A stretch of 64,000 nucleotides of DNA from Dermacentor variabilis (GCF_050947875.1 NC_134574.1:109603969-109667968); one strand, 5' to 3'; positions 45,641 through 55,763 are shown, counted from the first letter of the stretch. Notes: generated by a model not told the origin, from the letters alone. Translations and numbers: made by a program.

Positions 45641-45859
45641 GGGCGACTGTGGCGTTTCTTGGAAGACGAGGTGCTCCCGGCCGCAGACAAGGACTGGCTC
45701 GACGCACCGATGGGATCAGGCGGTCAGCAGGTGGCTGCGGCCACTGGGGGGACCTTTGGTGTTGGCGGCGGCCGGCCTGTCCAATCGGGGCCATCGTCGT
45801 CCATCGGCGAAGAGCAGATGTTTCCCGCGACGGTCGACGCGGACGAAGAAGTTCAGTAG
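45641..45859 (+). CDS. Candidate terminal exon, function unknown
   Basis: The frame after an acceptor-like CGATTGCATGCAG reads RLWRFLEDEVLPAADKDWLD, then a glycine-rich stretch (GGTFGVGGGRPV), then an acidic end (PATVDADEEVQ) and TAG. An in-frame stop at 45605 means any exon must begin after it. Composition is protein-like and GC-rich against an AT-rich background. I could not find the upstream exon, and no poly(A) signal stands out. Confidence 0.35.
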   Translation, partial: GRLWRFLEDEVLPAADKDWLDAPMGSGGQQVAAATGGTFGVGGGRPVQSGPSSSIGEEQMFPATVDADEEVQ

Positions 45860-46679
45860 AAGTCAACAGGCGATGTCATCTTCTTCGATCTATACGATAT
45901 TGTAATGCCATCTTGCTGAACCCCGAGTCTGTTCGTATGTCTTGCTTCGACGGTCTCCGTCGAGAGACAGTCCCGGCCACTGTGTGAACACCTTTTACTT
46001 AATGTCCTTATTTGCAGCGTAATGTACGGAATGTTTCATTTTATCGTTAACAGACTTTTTTAAGAAAATCACCCGGGGCATGTAGCGCGATTCTAATGTT
46101 TGAGGTAGATTACTCTCGGAGGCAGGCGCAATTTGCACGATAAATCATAATGAATAGTTGAATAACCATCAAAGCCTCGCTAATTAAGTTATTAGCTAAA
46201 AACGTTACGGCACATATTGTCATCTACGAATTGTTGCCGGTGAGTTCGAAACTCGTGTCCACTTGGAACGAATTTTAGGTTGGCACAAGTTTTTAGATGT
46301 GCGCTCCCAAAATGCATTGTTGCAGCACTCATCTCAAAATTGGTGCAAGCTTCAAAATTCTTTCCAAGTGGGTGTTGTTTGTGACATCATCGGCATCAAT
46401 TCGTCTATTACAATTTGTGCGCTATGGTAATTAGGATATTTTTAATTAGTCAATTTTACACTTTGATGTTCAACGTAAATGCTTGCCTTTTTAGGTAATC
46501 CAGTTCAATGAACAGATTTGTGCTTTATGCCACAGGCGATTTTTGAAAATTCTACTAACGATTTTAAATGTCCTGCTTACACTCGACATATGGAAGAAAT
46601 ACAGCGGCAATTTTGTGGAGATTTTCTATTCGCAATAAGCCTGCGCATTCCAATTTGTGCAATGGCACCGCGGCGCACG

Positions 46680-46682
<3 letters not shown>
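45860..46682. other. Spacer without gene
   Basis: AT-rich sequence, nothing recognised. Confidence 0.5.

Positions 46683-46774
<92 letters not shown>
46683..46774. repeat. (TA)n microsatellite, about 90 bp
   Basis: A perfect alternating AT run followed by a short (TG)n. The run produces artificial Ile-Tyr open frames on both strands. Confidence 0.97.
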
Positions 46775-46775
<1 letters not shown>

Positions 46776-47910
46776 GTGTGTGTGTGTCCAGTGAAGCCAC
46801 ATAATAGCTTGTGCCATAATTTTCACTGTGGTGGTGCCAGCCAATTCTTTCCACCGATTACATTATTCTACTCTAATAGCACCGAAACGGAAACTAATAA
46901 AAGGAATATTGAGCTGCATGGTAACCGGCGCTTCTGCAATAGCAAATCGGGTACATTTACCGTGAGAAGAGGTAATTCAGCTTTACCTCGAGTCTAGTTA
47001 ATTGCGTGTTAGTAAAGCAGGACTACATATTCAACTCTGCCAGGGCCAAAATGACCCGCATTCTGTGATTTCTGGTGCCAGAATCCTCGCAAGGTGGCCA
47101 GTTTCACAAGCACAACTCCATAGCCATTCCGCTAGTGCAGTTCAATCTACAAGCTTAAGAAAGTACAAGTGTCCACATCAACAATTCAAGAGATTGGTGC
47201 CAAGATTGACAGCATCTGAGTTATTGAAACACTCAGCTATATGGAAAAAGAAAAACACACATGGTAAGCAGAGGTCACCGCAACAATTTAATTGAGTTGC
47301 TATTTGGCCTCCCAGAAACTGCGAACAAATTTCTCAATCACTTATACCAAATGTAGTTTATGTAATAGGCAGACTTCAGAGTGGTTAATAAACCATGACC
47401 AGCAATTAGAAAACCAATTAAGCACCATGACAAGGTAAATGTTATAGCTCGAAATATATGAATAACGGATGGCTTTTCTTCTGCCACTAGGCTAATTAGA
47501 AAGCAATTAACTCCGGCATAGTTCTTCTAGAGAAGGAAAATAAGAAAGTGAAGCTTCATTCTGTGGCGTGAGTCAGTATCTAGAGCAACCTGTTTCCACT
47601 GGACAACAGTCAAAGGAAAGTTCCTCTATATAGTCCGGAACATTGGTAAGCCTAAATAGCATTTAATTATTTGTCCCAAAAATACTTTTCTCTATCTTGC
47701 CGTAAATTCTGTCAGCTTGACTATAAAACTATAGCAGACCTCGAAAGTACTGTCTAGCAGGACATTAGTGACTGAAATAACAACGTGGCTGATTTTCAGA
47801 ATTTATTGCAATTACAGGGACGGTTGGGGATGTGGATGCACACGAAAAACTTTCTTCAAAAGGTTTGCTTCAAAAGCACCCCGCCCCTAATAATGTTTGC
47901 AATTGACAAG
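46775..47910. other. Spacer without gene
   Basis: AT-rich, no recognised gene. Several TTAATTAG/CTAATTA-type words but no clear element ends. Confidence 0.45.
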
Positions 47911-47911
47911 C

Positions 47912-47999
<88 letters not shown>

Positions 48000-48091
48000 G
48001 TGTGTGTGTGTGTGTGCGTGTGTGTGCGTGCGTGTACGTGCGTGCGTGCGTGCGTGCGTGTGTGTGTGTGTGTTTGTGTGCGTGTGTGTGC

Positions 48092-48135
<44 letters not shown>
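47911..48135. repeat. (TG)n microsatellite with CG interruptions, about 225 bp
   Basis: A long TG array with blocks of (TGCG)n in the middle. It is a strong candidate for Z-DNA formation. The Cys-Val frames in it are artefacts. Confidence 0.97.
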
Positions 48136-48136
<1 letters not shown>

Positions 48137-48873
48137 AGAGCATGTCTTGATTGTAGTCTCTTGCGGGAGTACAATCTCCTATATGTGCAGCAGATAACTT
48201 GTGGTCAGTATAGCTCTGGTTCCTGTCGACACACCTATACAGTGCACTGGCATCGCTTCGACAGCCACTCGCTGCTAGGGCGCCAGCAAAATGAGAGACG
48301 CGCGGTTGAGTGTTCCCTTTAACAGTGGACCGCACTGTACATACATACGTGCATGTATGTACTATATATAATGTATGCGTGCACATACATGTGCACGCAC
48401 GAGCGCACTATGGCTTCAAATTTAAACTTACTATTATTTTTTATTTATGTGAGCTATGCAATTGCGATTGCATGCTGCTTTTTACAGTTGTTTCATATGC
48501 GCCCTGGTATGCATTACATATGCGAACAACTCCACTCTGCAAACACATATTCGAGAGAAAAATCACCGATTAACTTTGTAAGTACCAATTTCGGAGGTCT
48601 ATAATGCAAAAAAATGAAGCCATCTAGTAGACAAAGCATACCTGTTTAATTACTAGATGTCTTTTGTGCCTTGCATCGCTTCTGAGAAATATGCCCTCAA
48701 GATATGTGGCGAAATGGATTGGTGTTCTAGTTAACACTTATCAAGACCACAGGTCTGTAAACTCCCTAATGAGCCGACTCACTTTTGACTCAGACCGCCC
48801 CTCCCCTTTATGGGAAAATGAAAACTCTCCTGCTACGGGAAGGGGAGAACAGAAACGGAGCTGTGAAAGCTGT

Positions 48874-49446
48874 TCATGAATCTCGGAAGTAGGATGCAGG
48901 TACTTGCAAGTTCATGTCATCTCCAGAGGGCTCATTCACAGCTACGAATGCATGCTGCTTTTGCTTCATAGGTATGAATTCCGCCTCAGTAAGATGTCCT
49001 GTTCCTTTCACCTGTTGCCATTTAGCACTAATGAAAGAAGCCAGTGCTTGCTCCCCCCCAATCATTACTGCCAGCTCCCTCCGAGGAGGGTTGGAACCAG
49101 TTGCTGACAAGAGCAGACAAGAAAACACAACTGGCACTTGTCTCGTGGGTCCAACACGTCGCCCCCACCTGGGAGCCACACTAGGCCTCCCTGCCCTCAC
49201 TTCCAAGCCTGCAGTGGCAACTAACGCTGTTTCTATCGCTCTCTCTTGCTGTTTATAGGCACAAGCAACAAGTATGAGCGCCATTGTCTCCGGCAGTTCA
49301 TACACAACTTGTAGATTGGCGAGTATGCGCATTGGAGAATGCGATCCCGGGCTATATAGTTGTAGCATTGCCATTTGTTGGGCGTGTTGGTAAATTGAAA
49401 GCATATTTAGCGCCAGCAAACAAGAACGGAAGGGAGACGACAACAC
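48874..49446 (-). CDS. Uncharacterised open frame, 190 codons
   Basis: The frame has a leucine-rich N-terminal region, then ETMALILVACAYKQQERAIE, an arginine-rich middle (RPSVAPRWGRRVGP) and a hydrophilic C terminus (NEPSGDDMNLQVPASYF). The length is above chance for this region and the sequence looks protein-like. I see no known motif or splice structure. It could be a fragment of a DNA-transposon protein, given the mobile elements next to it. No function is claimed. Confidence 0.3.
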   Translation of the reverse strand: MLSSPFRSCLLALNMLSIYQHAQQMAMLQLYSPGSHSPMRILANLQVVYELPETMALILVACAYKQQERAIETALVATAGLEVRAGRPSVAPRWGRRVGPTRQVPVVFSCLLLSATGSNPPRRELAVMIGGEQALASFISAKWQQVKGTGHLTEAEFIPMKQKQHAFVAVNEPSGDDMNLQVPASYFRDS

Positions 49447-49555
49447 AATGCGCTAACTTCAACAACGTGATTTTCAGGAAATACACCTATATAACCCATG
49501 CACAGTGGCGCCACCTGATCCAAATCTTACCCATCCAAAAAAGCCGTTTCCTTAT

Positions 49556-50005
49556 CTAACAGGTCGATTGAAGGGGCACTAACACACGTGTCTCTATTCC
49601 GCCAGATAGCCTGAGCTTCAATGATCTCTCGCACGTCTTTATCTTTGGCATCGCAAGAACCCGGCAGGATTCATACACCGGCGCACAGCCGCATTCTTGA
49701 CAGTGGGTTGACAGATGACCGTATTGCTTATTTTTCACAGTTTGGCAATGTTCCCGTAATCGGTCATTAAGACATCTCCCTGTCTGTCCGATGTATTTTT
49801 TCCCACAGGACAGCGGAAGCTCATATACAACAGTCTCTACGCAGCCCACTGGCGCTTTTCGATGATTCGTAGAGCATCCGGCAGCTGGCTTACGGTACGG
49901 GTCCGTCAATCGACATATTTTTGCCAGCTTTTCTGGTGCGGAAAAGACCACTTTTGTGTCCACACGGCTAGCCATGGCTAGCCGGGTGGACACACAAGTG
50001 GACAC
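49556..50005 (-). pseudogene. Penelope-like element: GIY-YIG endonuclease fragment
   Basis: This 149-codon frame contains ETVVYELPLSCGKKYIGQTG followed by RCLNDRLREH. That is the GIY-YIG nuclease arrangement (YELPL, KYIGQTG, catalytic Arg in RLREH). Downstream are paired cysteine/histidine residues (STHCQECGCAP, YESCRVLA) as in Penelope-like element endonucleases. The reverse transcriptase that should precede it is missing: upstream sequence ends in a palindrome at 49946-50015. It is therefore a 5'-truncated copy. Confidence 0.8.
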
Positions 50006-50015
50006 AAAAGTGGTC
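49946..50015. repeat. Inverted repeat with central perfect palindrome
   Basis: GACCACTTTTGTGTCCAC (49946-49963) is exactly inverted at 49998-50015. CGGCTAGCCATGGCTAGCCG (49965-49984), a perfect 20-bp palindrome, lies between the arms. It marks the 5' edge of the Penelope fragment. Junction inversions of this kind are known for Penelope-like copies, so it probably formed during insertion. Confidence 0.9.
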
Positions 50016-50109
50016 TGGACACAAAAGTGCGTGGGAGACGCCCACTGTGCGCTGACGTGCGTCCTGCAGGACTTTTATTAAATGTATTTTTTTCCAATCG
50101 AATCTTTAC

Positions 50110-52207
50110 GACACAGGCAACTATACTGATATGAATATTAAACTTGCAGAATTTGCCGGCTCGTTCTTTACCGATTTGTCAGAACGTTCCGTTGAAACGA
50201 AGTGGCTCATTTTCAAAAATAGAATACATGAACTGATAAAAAGTTACATATCTACTATCACTATAACCGAAGAGCACTCATCACCGTGGTTCAACAGGGC
50301 ACTAAGGCAACTCAACAATAAAAAGAAAAGGCTCTACCGCGCTGCTAGGCATTCTGACTGAGTGCGCATGGCATAAACTACACCGCTCAAAAAACGTACC
50401 TATCGCTTGCTAGTCAAACAAAACTCTCTTTTTTTTTCGACTACTTTACCAAACATTCTGCGAAATAACTCTATACAATTCTGGAATATTATAAATCCAA
50501 AGCGTTCGCAATCACTTCCACTGTGTGACGAGCAAAATAAACCTGTTCCTTATCATGAATCCACCGAAGTACTTAATCATGCATTTTCTTCCGCGTTAAC
50601 TAATGAACCCAAAGGTAAACTTCCTGAATTACCATAGTCAAATTACCATACTATGCCCGCAATCACCTTTAGTTCTGACGGCATCAGGGAATGTATTGAT
50701 TCCTTGAAGGTGTCATCTTCACCTGGCATCGATGGTATTAATTCCAAAGCCTTAAAAAATACTAAATATATAACTAGCGATATCTTATGTCATACTTTTC
50801 AGCAGTCTTTATCATCATGAAGAGTGCCGGATGACTGGAAAGCGGGTAAAGTTATATCAGTCCCAAAACAAAGGTTCTTCATCATTATGTAGTAATTACC
50901 GCCCAACTTCTCTAAACAGCGTCTTTTCGAAATTAATAGAAAATGTATTTTACTCTCACATTGCTACATTCCTAACGTCTGTCAATCTCTTCCACCCTAA
51001 CCAACGTGGTTTCTGCGAAGGTCTATCTTGTGATAGCCAATTAACTCTATCTATAAATGACAAGCTCTAACCTTGATCAAAACATCCCTGTTGATGCCCT
51101 CTTTTTAGATTTCGAAAAGGCGTTTGACAAAGTTCCGCATCAACGGCTTCTCCTAAAACTTTCTCGCTTACACCTTAATCCTCTTGTTTTAGACTGGATA
51201 CGTAATTTCTTAACTGACAGACAACAGTTTGTGTATGCTAACAAGCACTCCTCCTCTAAAAGCCCCGTTCTTTCCGGAGTGTCCCAAGGCACAGTCCTTG
51301 GGGCCCTTCTCTTCCTTATACATATTAATGATTTACCTGCTAAACTTTCTTCTAACATTCGCCTCTTTGCTGAAGATTGTGTCATATATCGCCCAATCCT
51401 TAATAGTACCGACAACGACACATTGCAAGATGGTCTTGACAAAGTTATCACTAGGAGCAACTAGTGGCTAATGTCAATGAACACTACTAAGATTTTACTA
51501 GTACCGCTTCACCGGCGGAAGCATCACCATAATCCGAAGTAAGTTCTCTGCAACTCAGAAATATTATTTGTGGAATCATGCAAGTACCTTGTCCTTATAC
51601 TTTCAAGTAACCTTTCCTGGTCTTTTCATATTACGAACATCACTGACGAAGCCAATCGCACGCTTGGCTATTTCCGCCGCAACTTGCACTTCGTAGCACT
51701 ATCGCCAAAAATACTAACTTATCTAACTTTCGTCCGACCTAAGACAGAATACGCATGCTCTCTTTGGAACCCGCACCAAACAGCTCTTTCTAACACTCTG
51801 GAAGCAGTTCAACATCGTGCAGCTCGTTTTATTTATTCTCCCATACTAGTGTTCCTCAGCTAAAAGTCAAAGCAGCAATTTCCCATCTAGATTTAAGGTG
51901 TCATGTTTTTCTACAGACTGTGTCTTTACCACAAATTTTATCATTCTGCTCCTCGTACTTCAGCCATCATTACAGTGCACCGTCAATCTTGCCGATTACG
52001 TCACGAAAAAATCTGTGTACCCTGCGCCTGCCCAGTGCACCATAATTCCTTTTCTGTGAAGACTGTCCGGGACAGGAATGACCTTAACGCCGACGCCGTG
52101 CACCACTGCAATCCACATCATTTCAAGGCTGCCATATTGAATCCACATTTCACCGAAGTGATCACCCATCCCTCATGTAATACCGCACACCGGGACCTTT
52201 GAGGTAA

Positions 52208-52254
<47 letters not shown>

Positions 52255-52256
52255 AT
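50110..52256 (+). pseudogene. Decayed CR1/L2/Jockey-like non-LTR retrotransposon
   Basis: Separate open pieces follow the order of an RT-bearing ORF2. They are SSPWFNRALRQLNNKKKRLY (50131-50361), FWNIINPKR, SSSPGIDGINSKALKN, NYRPTSLNSVFSKLIENV (50831-51070), FLDFEKAFDKVPH and SGVSQGTVLGALLFLIHIND (51057-51464), then LSWSFHITNITDEANRTLGY and HRAARFIYS near the C terminus. Stops and frameshifts interrupt it at about 50361, 50637, 50820, 51464 and 51863. The catalytic motif reads FAEDCVIY, so the first Asp is replaced by Glu. The endonuclease is missing. The 3' end runs into (TAAA)n. The copy is dead. Confidence 0.82.
52203..52256. repeat. (AAAT)n tract shared by two retroelement tails
   Basis: A tract of AAAT units. 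It is the 3' tail of the plus-strand non-LTR copy and, read from the other side, the (TTTA)n tail of the minus-strand tRNA-like SINE. Confidence 0.9.
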
Positions 52257-52370
52257 GGAAATGAAAGTGGGCGGGAAATCAACTGGGCGCAGATGGGATA
52301 CCAACTCACGTCTTCGCATTACGCGTGCGATGCTCTCACCAATTGAGTTACGGCCGCGCCATTTTCCCAT
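52257..52370 (-). mobile_element. tRNA-like SINE head, opposite orientation
   Basis: On the minus strand, GGCGCGGCCGTAACTCAATT GGTGAGAGC gives the A-box region. An anticodon-like stem (TCGCA/TGCGA) surrounds a loop CGCGTAA, and a degenerate T-arm (GAGTTGGTATCCCATC) follows. The D-arm is good, but position 33 is G instead of U and the T-loop is altered, so it is a tRNA-derived SINE and not a working tRNA. A short body leads into (TTTA)n. Confidence 0.65.
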
Positions 52371-53582
52371 CCACTTTCGGGTGAATTTATGTCTGTCTAC
52401 AAGAACTTACCCGAGCGTGTTAGCCAGCGTCACCACTCACGGCCATGGCAGTGGATGTAGGGCAGCCAGGTGTAACGTAGTACATGAACTTTCTCGGGGT
52501 GAAAGCAACTTCTCAGTAAACCCTCACATACTGCCTGAAGGCATTTAAAAGCTGTAGGATTCGAGAACCTAGCTATGTAGTGAATGGGAAGAAAGGAAAC
52601 CAAGGGGGGGCCCGATGCTTACCGCTCAAATAAGAAGCCAACAGACACTGACACGAATGACAGCTTAGGGGAAATTTATAATACAGGGCGCACTAGTTAA
52701 CGTCAGCCTATATATAGCTCTTCAAAATAAAATATAGAATGTACAAGGACGCAACCAATGGTAATCTGTCAGCAGTGACGTACCGCACCAGGAGGATTTT
52801 TTTCCTTGGTTGAACTACCAGTAATTAGATTAGATTAATTAGCGAACCTTTTAATTACTGGACTGAGGGCCGGAATTTTGTACTTGCGCAACAGAAATCT
52901 TTACAGCGAAACGTATGTGGGGAGCGCTACGTGCTTGGCATTATTATCAGGACCGCAATTATCATCAATTATGCGGTTTGGATGCTTGTTTTGTGCTTGT
53001 TCTTTAATGAAATGAATGCCGTGCTGTATGTTTTATGCGTGATATACCAAAGAATGTGTGCACTTTTCGCTTCAATCGCTGAAGTTTCTTTCTTTTTTTT
53101 TTCCTGAAGACGCGCCGTGAGAATTCCTGGCCAACTAGAGGCTATAACAGCTTCGCTATAAGATTCCATCTTCTGAACGACTGTAAACGCGCTTTGCACC
53201 CACGCATTTGTTTTGAGTGCGCATAGAAGGCATTCTGCTAGCGTCTGGCTTGGAGCCCGTATCGTGGCCCCCTCTGTATACGTGGCGTCCCATCGCGTCG
53301 GCTCAGGCCAAATTGTGTCGAAAGCGCGCAGTACCCCGTGTATTTGCGCTTTCAAAGAGCAGGAAATAAGGCCCGTGAAAGGGGGAATGCTTCGAAATCA
53401 TTAGATGTCTTCGTCCTGTTGTAATGTTTGTGATGAATCAGATGTTTTATACGCCATATTTGTAAAAGCGAATTGCCTTCGTTCATAATCTCGCCCATTC
53501 ACCACTTACGCACGTTTCGCTTATGCACGCAGTTTTGCCGTAAGCTTTAAGTAGCAGAGTGATCACAGGCTTGTGTTTTACG
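52371..53582. other. Spacer without gene
   Basis: A minus-strand frame at 52969-53355 looks somewhat protein-like (FDTIWPEPTRWDATY, LAECLLCALKTN). I see no domain or splice structure, so I do not call a gene. Confidence 0.4.
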
Positions 53583-53800
53583 TTTTTCAGCTGGTGCCAT
53601 CCGGTCGAGCTTCATATGGAAACTACTGTTGCATACCATGGTGCCACGACGACGAAAGAACGCGAAAAAAAAAAAGAAAGAAGTTCGGAACGAACATTCT
53701 TATAGGGCAACATACACACTTCCGCGTTTCACGAGGCGTTTTGGGCCTATTTTATGGAATTCCACTTTCCACAGGGGAAAGTTACGATGAAGGCTTGTAA
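53583..53800 (+). pseudogene. Possible THAP-domain fragment
   Basis: After an acceptor-like TTTTACGTTTTTCAG the frame reads NYCCIPWCHDDERTR, resembling the start of a THAP zinc finger (C-x2-4-C). The expected middle is absent and replaced by a lysine run over an A-homopolymer. A FMEFHFPQ-like piece in another frame is the only further hint. AATAAA occurs at about 53826. It could be a broken THAP-type transposase or a chance match. Confidence 0.3.
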
Positions 53801-54109
53801 AAAGCACTTGCAATCGTATGTATTTTAATAAAGGAACAAATTGCGCGCCTAGACAAGGCCTAGACAGCACGCGGTAGGCAAGTAGAAGCCAATACAAATG
53901 TCATGCCGATCCGCGGGGCCAGAGCGTAACACGAGCTAGCGTTCAAACAGCGCGCGCCCAAAACCAGAAGTGAGGTTGTTATTTACATTAGCCACTTGTG
54001 GCCCAAGGAAGCTTAAAAACCTACTTGTTGGGGTCCAACTATAGTGCCTAGAATATACTGGCACTATAGTCCAACAGTCAAATCGGCCGCTGGGCGATAC
54101 GGGAGTGCC

Positions 54110-54790
54110 ACCTTGGGTGTCCGCTCTGTCTTTGACGCATTTCGGGCTCTAAAACGTTTCTGCCGCACTCTACAAGCAAAAACATAGGGCTCTCAAAAAC
54201 GTTTCTGCCGCACTCTACAAGCCAAAACATAGCCTTTACGATCAGTATTTAAAATCCAGAAGACGACTCTTTATCGGGTGTGGATTTGTGTCCGAAACCG
54301 GACGTCAATGACGTGTTTCCGACTTTCAAAAACGCTTCCGCCGAACTCAACGAGCAAAAGCACAGCCTTTAAGATTTGCACTAAAAATTTCGAGGACTCC
54401 GCTCTGTGAGGTGTTGATTTGCGTCTAAAGTAGTATACTCTATTATAGTCTAAAGGTGTGTCCAAAATTCACCGTCTATGACATAGTTTTGGCTCTTAAA
54501 AACGCTTCCACGCCACTCAACCAGCAAAAACATAGCCTTTAAGATTTGCGCTTACAATCCTGAGAACTATGATGCGTGATTCGTGTCCAAGACCCATAGA
54601 TGTTTTATATAAATCAAAATAAGTAAATAAATAAATAATGTAATATGATGTGACTTTATGCCAGAACCTGACGTCTATGACGTAGATCTGGTTCTTAAAT
54701 CGCTTCCGTCACACTTAACCAGGAAAAGCATAGCCTCTAAAATCCGCATTTAAAATCCAGAGGACGCCACCCTATGAGGCGTGGATTTGG
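54110..54790. repeat. Degenerate tandem repeat upstream of the snoRNA host gene
   Basis: At least four diverged units share the order: GACGTCTATGACGTAG-like, GCTCTTAAAAACGCTTCCGC, CACTCAACCAGCAAAAACAT, AGCCTTTAAGATTTGC, then a GAGGTGTGGATTTG.GTC end. The AACGCTTCC/AACGTTTCT word recurs near 54155, 54200, 54332, 54499 and 54706. The array ends about 25 bp before the putative transcription start at 54816 and so forms the proximal upstream region of the gene. Confidence 0.75.
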
Positions 54791-54813
54791 TTTGTTTCTC
54801 GTATCTTCATGTG

Positions 54814-54847
54814 TCAGTCGTTTCCTAGCGTCCTTTGCGGTTGGTCG
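54814..54847 (+). promoter_or_regulatory. Candidate core promoter: Inr plus DPE
   Basis: TCAGT (54814-54818) matches the arthropod initiator. With its A at 54816 as +1, GGTCG falls at +28 to +32 (54843-54847), matching the downstream promoter element RGWYV at exactly its canonical spacing. There is no TATA box at the right distance. It lies 118 nt upstream of the first splice donor of the snoRNA host gene. UHG-type genes often use pyrimidine-rich TOP/TCT starts, so the true start could differ. Confidence 0.5.
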
Positions 54848-55037
54848 TTGCGACTTGTATCGTAGCAGTGCTCTTTGTGCGGCTTGACGGGTGCTTGGAG
54901 TCAATCTGTTCTCATCGTTTTAACTATGAAGCGGTAAGAAATATGTCGCTGCTTTTTATATTATGTCCGCTTAATCACTCCCATTTTGAGGTTTCTTTTT
55001 GGGGGTATATTGCCGCATTTAAGAGAAATTGTACTCA

Positions 55038-55100
55038 CTTAGTGATGATATTACACAGACCTGTTCCTAATTGTTTTGAAGGAATGTTATTACTGAATCT
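55038..55100 (+). ncRNA. Box C/D snoRNA, U25 (SNORD25)-like
   Basis: Box C GTGATGA at 55042-55048 and box D CTGA at 55093-55096, 76 nt before the next exon. The stretch ACACAGACCTGT (55053-55064) pairs with the universally conserved 18S segment ACAGGTCTGTG, the U25 target around human G1490. The D' box after it is degenerate (CCTA or CTAA), so the exact modified residue is uncertain. The terminal stem is weak. It is in intron 1, as SNORD25 is first in vertebrate UHG. Confidence 0.75.
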
Positions 55101-55254
55101 TTAAACCATGTAAATGTATCTGTACGTACTACGTGGTGAGGTAGCGCTGATGTTGTTTTTTAATCTTTTCAGTGTGCCTGTGGCTATTCAGCGTGCCGGT
55201 ATCAAGAGACCACGTGTGTACGTATGCAGTCCGTCTTTGTAGTCGTTGCTAACC

Positions 55255-55315
55255 GCACGTGATGCTTGTTATCCCTGTCCTACTGAAAAGTGAGGAACAT
55301 ACTTCACTGATGCCA
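55255..55315 (+). ncRNA. Box C/D snoRNA with a 28S guide (snR38-like guess)
   Basis: Box C is GTGATGC (55259-55265, last base off consensus). D' is CTGA at 55283-55286, C' is GTGAGGA, and box D is CTGA at 55307-55310, 69 nt before the exon. GTTATCCCTGT (55268-55278) is complementary to the conserved 28S peptidyl-transferase-region segment ACAGGGATAAC. snR38/SNORD1-type guides target this region, but the spacing to D' differs here, so the assignment is tentative. Confidence 0.65.
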
Positions 55316-55437
55316 TGCTTTCCTTTTTCTTTTTCTATAATTGTACAAAGTGCCTTATAGTACCGTGGTTTTCTTGCAGGCACCGGTCAGCACCGCGGCC
55401 ACGTGATGGTAAGCATTGGCGCACACTGCAATCATTT

Positions 55438-55500
55438 GTGCATCTGATGACTTACCTAGCTCACTGAGTTCTATGACGATAAGAATTGCACTGACTGCAC
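55438..55500 (+). ncRNA. Box C/D snoRNA, U29 (SNORD29)-like, copy a
   Basis: A 63-nt unit with a perfect terminal stem GTGCA/TGCAC. Box C CTGATGA ends at 55450, D' CTGA is at 55464-55467, C' TATGACGA at 55472-55479, and box D CTGA at 55491-55494. D' guide ACCTAGCTCA pairs with 28S TGAGCTGGGT (one G-U pair), the U29 target area around human A4493. Counting five bases from D' falls two residues from the human site, so the modified base may differ. Box D ends 68 nt before exon 4. Confidence 0.85.
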
Positions 55501-55700
55501 GCCTGACTTGTGCCTGTGCTGTTCATCTCGGTTACTTCTGACCACGAGCTTGTATGTTGCAGCACCAACTGAACCTGCCGGCGTGAGCTGATGGACGCTC
55601 CGCTGTGGAGGTAAGTGCAAACCAATTTCGCCTTGCTGTCAACCGCAGTTGGACATTTTTTGTGCGACATATTCTAAAACAGATTTGTGTAAAATCATTT

Positions 55701-55763
55701 GTGCATCTGATGACTTACCTAGCTCACCGAGTTCTGTGACGAAAAGAATTGCTCTGACGGCAC
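55701..55763 (+). ncRNA. Box C/D snoRNA, U29-like, copy b
   Basis: Tandem duplicate, 263 bp after copy a. Box C CTGATGA and box D CTGA (55754-55757) are intact and the guide ACCTAGCTCA is identical. D' has decayed to CCGA, and the stem is GTGC/GCAC. Box D again ends 68 nt before the acceptor. Confidence 0.82.

Noticed and set aside
46564..48197. Ile-Tyr and Cys-Val repeat frames
   Set aside because: Produced by (TA)n and (TG)n microsatellites on both strands.
52293..52363. A functional tRNA-Thr gene on the minus strand
   Set aside because: U33 is replaced by G and the T-loop is degenerate; the sequence continues into a SINE body and simple-repeat tail.
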